NCBI GenBank assembly: GCA_016795155.1
Contig: JAEUIE010000016.1
Location: 18,702 to 82,701, forward strand
Length of the DNA stretch: 64,000 nt
Source of the DNA: Planctomycetia bacterium
GTDB lineage: Bacteria > Planctomycetota > Planctomycetia > Gemmatales > HRBIN36
Direction of reading: 5' to 3'
The notes under the pieces were generated by a model. That model was given only the letters and a program-made list of their open reading frames with translations, was not told the origin of the DNA and did no database searches. The translations under genes and the position numbers were made by a program. Positions within the stretch are counted from its first letter, which is position 1; each line of letters opens with the position of its first letter. Positions 54,086-63,050 of this stretch are shown here, in pieces.

Positions 54086-55816
54086 ATGTTCTGGCCCACT
54101 GTTGCCCGAGCACTGGTTGGATATGCATTAGCCCAGGCAGGAGGCTGGAAATCACAATTCCTGGACAAAACCAGAAACTGTGCTGAACAACAGCGTCAAT
54201 TGCTTCTGAGCATAGTGCACCAGCAGCAGCATACCGAGTTCGGGCGAGTCCACGGGTTCAGTAGTATTCGTTCGCCAGAGCAATACCGTCGGCAGGTCTG
54301 CCTGCAAACCTACGAAAATCTGGAACCCTATATCAACCAGGTTAAGCAGGGAAATACCCAGGCACTGCTGCACGATTCGTTCATTCACATGTTTGCTTTG
54401 ACCAGCGGAACGACTGCATCGCGCAAGTACATCCCTGTTACAAAAAGCTATCTGAAAGATTACCGTCGGGGGACTACGATCTGGGGAAGTGGTCTGTTTG
54501 AGAAGTACCCCAAAGCAGTCATGAAACCCATTCTGCAACTCGTCAGCGATTGGGATGAATGGCGAACAGAATCCAATGTTCCCTGTGGCAGTGTCAGTGG
54601 ACTCACCACGCACATGCAGAAACCGGTGGTCCGCTGGTATTACTGCATGCCTGCCTGCACCGGCAAGATCAAAGATACTTCAGCCAAACTCTATCTCGCA
54701 TTGCGCATGGCGCTGATGCGAAAGGAACTTGGACTGCTGGTTTCAGCCAACCCTAGTACACTCATCAAGATGGCTCAGATGCTGGATCTCAGGCAGGAAG
54801 ACCTGCTGCGCGATCTGCATGACGGCACAATTGATCAGTCTGTAAATATCCCTGACGCTGTGCGTCAGCAGTTGCGTCCCGCCCTGAAGAAAATGCCTGG
54901 ACGAGCCAGACAACTGGAACAAATCCGCCGCAGGTATCAGGGATTAACGCCTGAAAATGCCTGGGAACCCATTCACACTATCGGGTGCTGGACTGGTGGA
55001 AGTGTGGGCCTCTATCTCAAGCAGTTTCCTCAGTATTTTGGTAACACCCCCGTGCGTGATCTGGGGCTGTTGGCCAGCGAAGGACGCATGACCATTCCCC
55101 TGGAAGAAGGCACTTCGGGAGGAGTTCTGGACATTGGCAGTCATTATTTCGAGTTCATTCCAGAAGGGGAAATCGACTCGCGAAACCCCATAACGCTGAC
55201 TGCGGAAGAACTCGAAATTGGCAAGAACTACTATCTGCTGCCCACCACATCCTACGGTCTATACCGCTACAACATCTTCGACGTGGTACGCGTGGTAGAC
55301 CGCTGCCACACAACGCCGGTTGTGGAATTCCTGAGCAAAGGCTCATTGTTCTCGAATATGACAGGGGAGAAGCTCTCGGAATTCCAGGTAGTTGCAGCGA
55401 TGAAAAGTGCATCGTCTCGCTGGGGCTATCTACCTTCTGCCTATTCTCTGGCTCCCTATTGGGATGATCGTACTCCAGGCTACAGCCTGTACCTCGAAGA
55501 GCATGATCTGAAATGCCTGTCGGTTGATCAGCTAGCAGCTGATTTTGACGAATGCTTACGTGAACAGAACATGGAATATCAAACCAAGCGTGAAAGCCAG
55601 CGTTTGAAAATGATTGAAGTCTGTGTGCTGCCTGCGGGAACATGGTCCAGATGGGATGCTGCCCGATTGGCCAAGGCAGGAGGTTCTTCAGAGCAGTACA
55701 AGCGTCCTTGCCTGATTAACGATGTTCAGTTCAAGACCAAAATGCCTGTCGTGAAAACCATCACAACAGAAGATTATTCCGAGGCTGAAACAGCAGGCTC
55801 AGCTTTGAGAATCTGA
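54086..55816 (+). CDS. GH3-family acyl-adenylating/acyl-conjugating enzyme
   Basis: About 576 residues; I start at ATG 54086, which has GAGGG nine bases upstream, but ATG 54077 is also in frame. The three ATP/AMP motifs of the GH3 auxin-responsive family are visible: FALTSGTTASRKYIPVT (about residue 110), LLASEGRMTIPL with later FEFIPEG, and YGLYRYNIFDVVRV then SNMTGEKLSE. In plants such enzymes join carboxylic acids to amino acids through an acyl-adenylate. Bacterial homologues are little studied. Here it probably activates the fatty or polyketide acid made by the cluster and joins it to an amine or alcohol. Its last 43 bases overlap a convergent gene. Confidence 0.88.
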   Translation: MFWPTVARALVGYALAQAGGWKSQFLDKTRNCAEQQRQLLLSIVHQQQHTEFGRVHGFSSIRSPEQYRRQVCLQTYENLEPYINQVKQGNTQALLHDSFIHMFALTSGTTASRKYIPVTKSYLKDYRRGTTIWGSGLFEKYPKAVMKPILQLVSDWDEWRTESNVPCGSVSGLTTHMQKPVVRWYYCMPACTGKIKDTSAKLYLALRMALMRKELGLLVSANPSTLIKMAQMLDLRQEDLLRDLHDGTIDQSVNIPDAVRQQLRPALKKMPGRARQLEQIRRRYQGLTPENAWEPIHTIGCWTGGSVGLYLKQFPQYFGNTPVRDLGLLASEGRMTIPLEEGTSGGVLDIGSHYFEFIPEGEIDSRNPITLTAEELEIGKNYYLLPTTSYGLYRYNIFDVVRVVDRCHTTPVVEFLSKGSLFSNMTGEKLSEFQVVAAMKSASSRWGYLPSAYSLAPYWDDRTPGYSLYLEEHDLKCLSVDQLAADFDECLREQNMEYQTKRESQRLKMIEVCVLPAGTWSRWDAARLAKAGGSSEQYKRPCLINDVQFKTKMPVVKTITTEDYSEAETAGSALRI

Positions 55817-56871
55817 AACTTACGCTGAAGCGGTATATACCAGATTAATCCGATGAGCGCTACTATCCACGTAATTAGTCGCTGAATCAGTGACGCCAGC
55901 AGCCCTTTCATCTGCATGGCTCCGACAATCTGATAAAGTCCACCCAGAACCAGATCGCCTACACCGAGGTTGCCGCCGAACGAGATAGGAACAGCCTGAA
56001 ATACCATGAAAAAGGGTATGATGATGAAATGCATCTGCCAATCGGGGGTTGGTCCAGGGCCGGGTAATGCACGGGAAGCAAAGTAGTAACTCAGTACGAA
56101 CCCAATGTGACCTGCCATGCCCACTACAACGGCTTGTACCATGGCCCAGGGATAAAGCCTGTATTGAACGAATGCCCCCAAAATCTTACTGAGAAAATTT
56201 CCAATGAATTTGATGCGGTGAACCTGGGCTCGATAGCCTTTTCCCTGCACTGGCAAAAAAATAAACAGCAGATAGAGAGCAATACCCGCGATTGCTACTG
56301 CTGCAATAACATAATACGCCACACGCAGTTCATCTCCTCCTGCTCCTTTATACGACCAGATGGTATCCAAATGGAACAAGCCCACGCAGGCTGAAAGCAG
56401 GAACAGACTGTACAAACCAATGAAACGATCCACTACAATGCTAGCCAGGGCGCCGAGCCGATTCCCTGGATTCTCCTTCATGATGAACCCGGCTTTGAAT
56501 GCATCGCCCATGGTCGAGCCGGGAAGCAGCATGCTGCCAACGTAGCCGACAAAACCAAGTCTCATGGCATTGAGATAACTGCATTCAATATGCAATGCAT
56601 GCAGCAAAATCCGCCAGCGGATGAAGGTGGATAAGACGCTGACAAAAAAGACAATCAATCCGGTAATAAACCAGCCATAACCAAATTCATGGATACTCAG
56701 GTTAGTCTGCGACCATTGCTTTTTCAGCTCTTCCCAGAATTCACTGCCTTTGTGATATGCAAAATAACTGAGAATCCCGATCACCAGCAGGATGATTGTC
56801 CAGCGAATCACGTTGCGTCGTGTGAACGCATACCAAGGCAAAGGTGATGATACATCGGGCGAGATGGACAT
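55774..56871 (-). CDS. YbhN/UPF0104-type (lysylphosphatidylglycerol synthase TM) membrane protein
   Basis: A 365-residue integral membrane protein with about eight hydrophobic segments. MLLPGSTMGDAFKAGFI and FGGNLGVGDLVLGGLYQIVG are characteristic of the lysylphosphatidylglycerol-synthetase transmembrane/UPF0104 superfamily. Members without the C-terminal transferase domain, as here, are thought to be lipid flippases or permeases. Its 3' end overlaps the GH3 coding region by 43 bases on the opposite strand. That convergent overlap and its membrane-lipid role suggest it handles the lipid made by the cluster, but this is inference. Confidence 0.85.
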   Translation of the reverse strand: MSISPDVSSPLPWYAFTRRNVIRWTIILLVIGILSYFAYHKGSEFWEELKKQWSQTNLSIHEFGYGWFITGLIVFFVSVLSTFIRWRILLHALHIECSYLNAMRLGFVGYVGSMLLPGSTMGDAFKAGFIMKENPGNRLGALASIVVDRFIGLYSLFLLSACVGLFHLDTIWSYKGAGGDELRVAYYVIAAVAIAGIALYLLFIFLPVQGKGYRAQVHRIKFIGNFLSKILGAFVQYRLYPWAMVQAVVVGMAGHIGFVLSYYFASRALPGPGPTPDWQMHFIIIPFFMVFQAVPISFGGNLGVGDLVLGGLYQIVGAMQMKGLLASLIQRLITWIVALIGLIWYIPLQRKFQILKAEPAVSASE

Positions 56872-56937
56872 GGAGAAAGGTTAGCTCATTTTTTGCGACA
56901 AAACAGCCTCAGATTACATGCAAATGGACAAAATGCA

Positions 56938-57417
56938 TCATGCACATTCACAACGCTTTTTCACCATCATGACAGCGTTGCCCGGTTCAAGATAGTTGAC
57001 TTCCGACATGTAATGACGCATCATCAGCAAACCGCGACCGCAAGGCGTTTCCAATCGTTCGGAGATCAGTGGACTCGGTACTTCATCGGGATTGAATCCG
57101 TCGCCTTCATCTTCAATGCATATCTGAAAACATTCGTGATCAACACAGAATGAAATGCGTAATTGTTTCTTCCCGTCACACTGGTTGCCATGCTTGATGG
57201 CATTGACCAGGGCTTCTTCCAGTGCCTGGTGGATGTCGATGACGTCTTTTTCCTGAAAGCCTGAATCCCGCAATCGGCTGGCGATCAAGTCGCGAATCCT
57301 GGACGCTTCACAGGCTTCACTGGGAATCACATGGCATTCAGGTAGGTCTTGTGGTTGTACAGGTTGAACGGACATTCCAGACATTCCAGAACAAGGTGAT
57401 ACGCCTATCCCTGGCAT
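56938..57417 (-). CDS. RsbW-like anti-sigma factor/serine kinase ATPase
   Basis: About 159 residues from ATG 57417, placed after the STAS stop; longer in-frame starts would run into the STAS gene. The GHKL ATPase signature is HQALEEALVNAIKHGN (N-box), EDEGDGFNPDEVP (G1) and TPCGRGLLMMRHYM (G2), typical of RsbW/SpoIIAB-like kinases. Such proteins bind a sigma factor or phosphorylate a STAS antagonist. The antagonist is encoded directly upstream, giving a regulatory pair. No sigma factor or PP2C phosphatase is in view. Confidence 0.85.
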   Translation of the reverse strand: MPGIGVSPCSGMSGMSVQPVQPQDLPECHVIPSEACEASRIRDLIASRLRDSGFQEKDVIDIHQALEEALVNAIKHGNQCDGKKQLRISFCVDHECFQICIEDEGDGFNPDEVPSPLISERLETPCGRGLLMMRHYMSEVNYLEPGNAVMMVKKRCECA

Positions 57418-57433
57418 TGTGGAGAGACATAGA

Positions 57434-57799
57434 TCAGTTCTGAAGATATTGCAACCCCTCTTGCTCAGAATCAAAAATCTGAAAAATGCGATCAAAGCCG
57501 GTAATTTTAAACGCTTCAAAAATGGTAGGGTCAATATCGGTGAGAGCGAGTTTGCCTCGAATCGCTTCAACTTGCTTGCGCAGTACCATGAGTTTACCTA
57601 ATGCTGCACTGGAGAGATACTCTACTTTGGAGAAATTAAGTAGGATGCGCTGATGACCTGATTGTTCAACCAGGCTCTTGAGCTGATCTCCAAACTGTTG
57701 GATGACTTGATCATCCAGAATACGCCCAGCCACGACGCTTACCACCGCAACATTATCAATGGTATGCACTTCCAGTAATCTCTTGGGCTGAGCAGCCAT
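57434..57799 (-). CDS. STAS-domain anti-sigma factor antagonist (RsbV-like)
   Basis: About 121 residues from ATG 57799 with GGGAG upstream; the longer frame to 57934 has no ribosome-binding site. It is a single STAS fold. The phosphorylatable serine lies in NFSKVEYLSSAALGKLM, the standard S-S-A-x-G region. Dephosphorylated STAS proteins sequester the RsbW-like kinase encoded 16 bases downstream and free its target. Input and target are not shown here. Confidence 0.9.
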   Translation of the reverse strand: MAAQPKRLLEVHTIDNVAVVSVVAGRILDDQVIQQFGDQLKSLVEQSGHQRILLNFSKVEYLSSAALGKLMVLRKQVEAIRGKLALTDIDPTIFEAFKITGFDRIFQIFDSEQEGLQYLQN

Positions 57800-58121
57800 T
57801 GGTTCGCTCCCTTTTTCGTCGATCGATTCAAGTAATGAATAATTATAGCCGATAAGACGACATTGGGTAGGAATAGCATTGCGAGTTCCTGCCAAACCAC
57901 TACCAACCCCGACAGCAAGCAAACGGATGGACAATCTCGATCAGCCTCTTTTGAGGTCTGGCGAATAAGTCTGGTCGTCCAGTTTCTGCCCCTGTGGGAA
58001 CCCATTTTCGGATGGAATAGCCGGAAATTCGTCCCTCCAGCCGCACCAGCGGACGGTCGTCGCCTCTCCCCGCCAGCCTCAGTCAGCAGCTCAGCCGCTT
58101 TATTCGCGGTGGGAGGATTGT
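57800..58121. other. Intergenic region between divergent genes
   Basis: About 320 bases separating the STAS gene from the hypothetical gene at 58122. It is GC-rich toward 58000-58100, with open but unsupported frames. I saw no tRNA, hairpin of note or clear promoter. Confidence 0.6.
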
Positions 58122-58682
58122 ATGTTTGGTATCGATTTGGCGCTGGCAATTCTCATCCTGCAGGGCATGGAACCTGTGCAGTTGACCGAAAACCGCTCCA
58201 TGGCTGGCTGGCACGCCGTCGTCAGTAAACCCATGGTACAGGTAGCCCTGGCGTGTGAAATACTCGATCCCCGTGAAGTGAAATATGTCCTTGCCAAGCC
58301 TGATGAATTCATCAGCGATCTACGCATGCTGCAACGACGTGCCCACGACCTGAACCAGGCGCCTTCCCTTCAGGATGCCGTTCGATTCCCTGATCGTTCC
58401 CTCGTTAATGAACTGCTGCTTTTTAACCGAGCTTACCGGCAACAATTAGAAAATGCCTTGCCACTTTATCCGCACTGCGCTGAATTGCGGGCTGCCCGTG
58501 AAGAGGTGGAATTCCTGTACCAGATCTGGGACAACGTGCGCGATGCTCGATGCGAATACTACTATGTCCACATTCGTCGGCAGGCACTGAAACGACTACA
58601 AGATATGTTGGGTATCGTTGACTATCAGCAGGCCAAGCTGCCTCCACATATTCCTCTCTGGCGATTCACGGAAGTTCGCTGA
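58122..58682 (+). CDS. Hypothetical protein, 186 residues
   Basis: A mostly helical protein with a hydrophobic N-terminus (FGIDLALAILILQGM), which is too short and weakly charged for a confident signal peptide. Central segments (EILDPREVKYVLAKPDEF, LLFNRAYRQQLENALPL) are amphipathic helices. GGGAGGAT lies five bases before ATG 58122. No conserved catalytic pattern is recognised. It is convergent with the protease gene, two bases apart. Confidence 0.7.
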   Translation: MFGIDLALAILILQGMEPVQLTENRSMAGWHAVVSKPMVQVALACEILDPREVKYVLAKPDEFISDLRMLQRRAHDLNQAPSLQDAVRFPDRSLVNELLLFNRAYRQQLENALPLYPHCAELRAAREEVEFLYQIWDNVRDARCEYYYVHIRRQALKRLQDMLGIVDYQQAKLPPHIPLWRFTEVR

Positions 58683-58684
58683 GA

Positions 58685-59758
58685 TTACTTCTGTGCTTTC
58701 TTAACTTCCTCCAAGAGAGTACGAGCCTCCACGACGGCTGCCGTATCATCATAGTCATTGATGATCTGTTTCAGGAACTGCTCAGCAATACCGTAGTCTT
58801 TCACTTTGAAAGCCCGTTGTGCAAAACGGAGTTTGGAAGCTGCCTCCGCTTCTCGAGGATTAAGCTTAGGCTTTTCTTTTTCTGGTGCATTCTTGCTGGC
58901 TTCAGCACTGTTGGCCTGCATATCACCATTCTTCTCTTGTGGCTGCTGTGCCAGCGTTGCAGATCGTCTGGGCAGTGTGATTTTCTGTTGCTGTAACAAT
59001 GCTTTTACTTCGCTGAGATCAATAAACGTTGATAACTGATTGGCTGTCGTCACGCCCCCTTGGGTAACACCGACCAACTCGCCGTCATCGTTGACCAACG
59101 GACCACCTGAATCGCCCTTGTTGGTAGGATTGGAACTCTCGATCAGCTTGGCATTGATCTGCAGTACCTCGCTGTTTCCCAACCTGACCGCAAACTGCTT
59201 GTCGTAAATGCTGCGAACATTGCCTTCGGTATAACTCCACATACCCCCCACGCCAGTGTTGCCGATGGTGTGCACACGCGAACTGGGGCGGGGTGAATTC
59301 GCTGCCAGTGGTAAAGCTGTCACACCTTTGGGAAGAGATCTCTTTTCGAGTATGAGTTCAATCAATGCCAGGTCCTTGGTTTTGGCATATGCCACGATAC
59401 GACCACGGAACGTGAATGCGGAATCCTTGCTGCTTTGCAGATAGCGGGAACGATTCTGTTCAACCTCGCCACGAGAATTCTTGACGGGGAACATGACAAT
59501 AACTTCGTTGTGCCTGCCAGATTCTTTCAGACAGGATGCGATGACATGATAATTCGTAACTACGATAGGATTACCAGATCGATTGCCGACGTATGACCCT
59601 GTACCCGTAAAAACTCGCGAAGAGCCTTCACTAGCTGCTGCCACGATGAATACGCACGAACGCAAAGTTTTATCGAAAATACTATCTGCAGTTTTTCCCT
59701 GTGCCAACGCGGGTTGTACTGCTACGAGTAACAGCAACCAGGTACAGGGGACACGCAT
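58685..59758 (-). CDS. Secreted trypsin-like protease with C-terminal helical tail
   Basis: About 357 residues from ATG 59758, which begins a proper signal peptide (MRVPCTWLLLLVAVQPALAQ); longer frames upstream lack one. The triad is VVTNYHVIA (His), TKDLALIEL (Asp) and NKGDSGGPL (Ser). After residue 265 comes a charged Gln/Glu/Lys-rich linker, then helices (AQRAFKVKDYGIAEQFLKQI) like a tetratricopeptide unit. There is no PDZ domain. It probably processes envelope proteins. It is divergent from coaE across about 175 bases. Confidence 0.87.
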   Translation of the reverse strand: MRVPCTWLLLLVAVQPALAQGKTADSIFDKTLRSCVFIVAAASEGSSRVFTGTGSYVGNRSGNPIVVTNYHVIASCLKESGRHNEVIVMFPVKNSRGEVEQNRSRYLQSSKDSAFTFRGRIVAYAKTKDLALIELILEKRSLPKGVTALPLAANSPRPSSRVHTIGNTGVGGMWSYTEGNVRSIYDKQFAVRLGNSEVLQINAKLIESSNPTNKGDSGGPLVNDDGELVGVTQGGVTTANQLSTFIDLSEVKALLQQQKITLPRRSATLAQQPQEKNGDMQANSAEASKNAPEKEKPKLNPREAEAASKLRFAQRAFKVKDYGIAEQFLKQIINDYDDTAAVVEARTLLEEVKKAQK

Positions 59759-59934
59759 ATCACATTCTCGCTTTGTTGAATCACCTAGCATATCACAGTA
59801 TGAGATTCTCACTCCATAAAAGTTGCGAGTTGAATTGACATTTTCTAGGTGTAAAGCTCCGTACTGTGCGAATTTTGCGCAAACAGGATCTGAATCTTGA
59901 CCCGTAGTAATATACTCTGCCATATCATAAACCT

Positions 59935-60552
59935 ATGCATCCATTCATGAAATCTACTTTACCCGTGTTGGGGCTGGTGGGGGGGATTGGCAGCGGTAAA
60001 AGCTACATTGCTTCGCTGTTTGCCATGCGTGGGGCCATCGTTCTTGATGCAGATAAGTTCGGGCATGAAGCGCTGCTGCAGCCTGCCATCAAAGAGAAGA
60101 TCAAAGCCAACTGGGGTGATGCAGTTTTCGGCACCGATGGCGAAGTAGACCGCAAAGCGCTGGGGCATCGTGTCTTCAGTAAAGCCGAAGAGAAGCTAAA
60201 GCTGGAAGGGCTGGTGTTCCCTTATATTGGGCAAGCCATCAAACAGGCTCTGGAACTGGCTGAAAAGAATCCGGATATCAAACTGGCGATCCTGGATGCC
60301 GCTATTTTGCTGGAAACAGGCTGGAAAGAGCACTGTTCTGCGGTGATTTTTGTCGATGCCTCGCTGCCGGTGCGATTGCAGCGAGTGGCGAAGCGGGGCT
60401 GGTCAGCTGAAGAGCTTTATCGCCGAGAGGCAACTCAGTGGCCACTCGAACAGAAAAAGAGTGCAAGTCAGCATATTATTCCGAATGAAGGTGATGAAGT
60501 TTTCACGGAAAGACTGGTAAACGACCTCATAAATCGCTATTCTCGACAATGA
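59935..60552 (+). CDS. coaE: Dephospho-CoA kinase
   Basis: A 205-residue P-loop kinase that completes coenzyme A synthesis by phosphorylating the 3'-hydroxyl of dephospho-CoA. The P-loop is GLVGGIGSGKSYIA near residue 15, followed by GAIVLDADKFGHEAL (substrate-binding Asp) and ILDAAILLETGW. VIFVDASLPVRLQRVAKRGW near 145 is the lid region. ATG 59935 and ATG 59947 are both possible starts. It is 235 bases before the rho start codon with hairpins between; whether they share a transcript is open. Confidence 0.94.
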   Translation: MHPFMKSTLPVLGLVGGIGSGKSYIASLFAMRGAIVLDADKFGHEALLQPAIKEKIKANWGDAVFGTDGEVDRKALGHRVFSKAEEKLKLEGLVFPYIGQAIKQALELAEKNPDIKLAILDAAILLETGWKEHCSAVIFVDASLPVRLQRVAKRGWSAEELYRREATQWPLEQKKSASQHIIPNEGDEVFTERLVNDLINRYSRQ

Positions 60553-60671
60553 GGAATAAATCCTCGTTGCAGGTATCGTACTTGCAGCACAACACCTGAA
60601 TCGCTGGTTAACCACGCCGTTCACTTACTAAAGGGAGACATTCGTTCTCCCCAGCGTGGTCGCTCCGCTGG
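60551..60671 (+). promoter_or_regulatory. Structured leader upstream of rho
   Basis: Three consecutive hairpins lie between coaE and rho: GAGGA-ATAAA-TCCTC at 60551-60565, GGGAGA / TCTCCC at 60633-60651, and CCAGCG / CGCTGG at 60651-60671. The leader up to ATG 60788 is 235 bases. In other bacteria rho controls its own expression through leader termination; a similar role is only inferred. Confidence 0.4.
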
Positions 60672-60787
60672 CTCACTGGTTCTCCACTTGTTCTCTCGGC
60701 AGAAGGTTCCTTCGCCAGAACAGGTTCCAGCAAGCTGATGTCAGGAGCGTTTCAACTGACTGGCTGGGTGATAAGGAAATTGAGCAC

Positions 60788-62485
60788 ATGCCCGAATCGC
60801 GTACTTCTGCCAAGCGATCTCCCGGTCGCCCCAAGGGAAGCAAGAATCGATCACGATCCTCCACCAAAGAACTGGAACTGCAAGAGGATATTGAGAAAGA
60901 AGAAGAGGAATCCGCCGGCTCGAATGAAGACCTGAGCGATGTCACGTTCTCCCGTGGGGATGAACCCATTCGAACCCAGGATGGCCCCATCCTGACGCCA
61001 TCTTCCGAATTGACCAGCGAACCTGCTCCAACCCCCGAAGCTTCAGAACGCGCTGCTAACCCGGTTGTCGTACAGGAAATTCCTCCGCGGCCTGTCATCC
61101 GCAAACCCATGTTGCCACCTCTGCCACAGCAGATTCTTCCCGGCGCTGGCCCGGCACCGGGCGAAGAGGAAGCCGTTTACGATCCTGAAACCCAGGCCCG
61201 CTACGAAGAAGTCAAACGCGGTGCGATGTACATCACCGAACTGCAGCAGATGAGCATGCAGCAGCTCATCAAGATTGCCAAAGACGAAGGCATCAACGAA
61301 TACACGGGCATGAAGAAGCAGGATCTGATCTTCAAGATTCTGAAGGAACGGGTAAAGCAGAATGGCCTGATGTATGGCGAAGGTACACTCGAAATCCTGC
61401 CCGATGGGTTTGGCTTCCTCCGCAGCCCCGATTACAACTACCTGCCATGCCCTGATGATATTTACATTTCACCCAGCCAGATTCGCCGGTTTGGCCTGCG
61501 CAACGGCTGCATTGTGCACGGACAGATTCGGCCACCCAAGGAAAATGAACGCTATTTTGCCCTGCTACGGGTGGAAGCCATCAATTACGAACATCCCGAA
61601 CAGCTCCCGCAGAAAGTGGCCTTCGATGACCTGACCCCGCTGCACCCCGATAAACGCATGCGGCTGGAAACCTCCAGCGACGAAGTGAGCATGCGTGTTG
61701 TCGATCTGGCCATGCCGATTGGCAAAGGCCAGCGTGGTTTGATTGTCGCTCCGCCCCGTACCGGCAAGACGGTGCTGATGCAGAAGATGGCAAACTCCAT
61801 TCTGCATAACCATCCTGAATGTTATGTCATTGTGCTGCTCATTGATGAACGGCCTGAAGAAGTGACCGACATGGAACGCAAGGTGAAAGGGCCACGCTGC
61901 GAAGTGGTCAGCAGCACCTTTGATGAACCTGCAAGCCGACATGTGCAAATTTGCGATATTGTCATCGAGAAATCACGCCGACTGGTCGAGTATGGCAACG
62001 ATGTCGTGATCTTCGTCGATTCCATTACCCGTATGGCTCGTGCGTATAACACCGAAGCACCCGGCTCAGGCAAGCTGCTCTCCGGTGGTATTGATGCCAA
62101 CGCTTTGCACAAGCCCAAGCGATTCTTCGGTGCTGCCCGCAATATCGAAGAGGGTGGCAGCCTGACGATTATTGCCACCGCACTGGTTGATACCAATTCT
62201 CGTATGGATGAAGTGATCTTTGAAGAGTTCAAAGGTACCGGTAACGCGGAGTTGCACCTGGATCGCCGACTGGTGGATAAGCGCATCTGGCCTGCCATCG
62301 ATATCAATGCTTCGGGTACTCGTCGCGAAGAACTGCTTTTCACGCCTGATGAACTTCGCTTTGTCGGCATCCTTCGCAAAGTGCTCAGCGATATGAATCC
62401 GGTGGAAGCGATGGAACTACTCACGAGCCGCATGGCACGCACCAAGGCTAATTCTGAGCTGATGACGGCTATGAACCTGGCGTAA
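60788..62485 (+). CDS. rho: Transcription termination factor Rho with a long N-terminal extension
   Basis: About 565 residues from ATG 60788 (AAGGAA eight bases upstream; the GTG at 60656 would extend into the leader hairpin). The first about 140 residues are basic then acidic and proline-rich ([17 protein letters not shown]), absent from the 420-residue E. coli protein. Next come the Rho N-terminal domain ([18 protein letters not shown]), the RNA-binding cold-shock fold ([20 protein letters not shown]) and the RecA-like ATPase with Walker [14 protein letters not shown] and [22 protein letters not shown] sequence. Rho is a hexameric RNA helicase that releases transcripts. Confidence 0.97.
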   Translation: MPESRTSAKRSPGRPKGSKNRSRSSTKELELQEDIEKEEEESAGSNEDLSDVTFSRGDEPIRTQDGPILTPSSELTSEPAPTPEASERAANPVVVQEIPPRPVIRKPMLPPLPQQILPGAGPAPGEEEAVYDPETQARYEEVKRGAMYITELQQMSMQQLIKIAKDEGINEYTGMKKQDLIFKILKERVKQNGLMYGEGTLEILPDGFGFLRSPDYNYLPCPDDIYISPSQIRRFGLRNGCIVHGQIRPPKENERYFALLRVEAINYEHPEQLPQKVAFDDLTPLHPDKRMRLETSSDEVSMRVVDLAMPIGKGQRGLIVAPPRTGKTVLMQKMANSILHNHPECYVIVLLIDERPEEVTDMERKVKGPRCEVVSSTFDEPASRHVQICDIVIEKSRRLVEYGNDVVIFVDSITRMARAYNTEAPGSGKLLSGGIDANALHKPKRFFGAARNIEEGGSLTIIATALVDTNSRMDEVIFEEFKGTGNAELHLDRRLVDKRIWPAIDINASGTRREELLFTPDELRFVGILRKVLSDMNPVEAMELLTSRMARTKANSELMTAMNLA

Positions 62486-62507
62486 TAAATCTACAAGGGG
62501 GAACGTT

Positions 62508-63023
62508 ATGCTCTGTCTGATCGCAATCAGCCTTAGTATTGTTGATGACAATCTGACTGAAATTAAGAAATATGTAGAATTTGGTTCCATTCCACGGAAC
62601 TATCAAGCTGGAACATTAGATTTCAAAAATGGAGACAACAAAGGTTACGTATTCTTCTTCGAGAAAGGTGCTAACAACTCTAGGGTTGTACTCACGATCG
62701 ATGCCCGTGAAGATTTCACAAAGCGAAATCATCGTCGAGCAGCATTTACCGCAAATGTTAACGAAACAGTCAAAGGCTTTCAAAAGAAAGGCTGGATAGT
62801 AGATAAGAATAAAACCAAAATACCAAACGTAAATGAATTGGATTATGACAATAAGATCAACCAGCGCTTGGTGTTCACTAATGACCAACAACAGGAATTA
62901 ACCGTGGAGATGACATTTCTGTTCACCAAAAAAAGTGGGATTTCAATAATGGCATTATCTGAAGTTCAAACTGATTTGGATGACTTAAGGAAATGGGTTA
63001 AGAATGTTAAGGTTATTGAGTAA
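62508..63023 (+). CDS. Hypothetical protein, AT-rich gene
   Basis: A 171-residue protein with a short hydrophobic N-terminus (MLCLIAISLSIVDDN), perhaps a weak signal. The body is charged and beta-rich (GYVFFFEKGANNSRVVLTID, FTNDQQQELTVEM). Codon use is clearly more AT-rich than in neighbouring genes, which may indicate recent acquisition. GGGGGAACGTT lies before ATG 62508. No family is recognised. Confidence 0.65.
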   Translation: MLCLIAISLSIVDDNLTEIKKYVEFGSIPRNYQAGTLDFKNGDNKGYVFFFEKGANNSRVVLTIDAREDFTKRNHRRAAFTANVNETVKGFQKKGWIVDKNKTKIPNVNELDYDNKINQRLVFTNDQQQELTVEMTFLFTKKSGISIMALSEVQTDLDDLRKWVKNVKVIE

Positions 63024-63050
63024 TTGGTTTGAAATAATGGTGATCCATCA

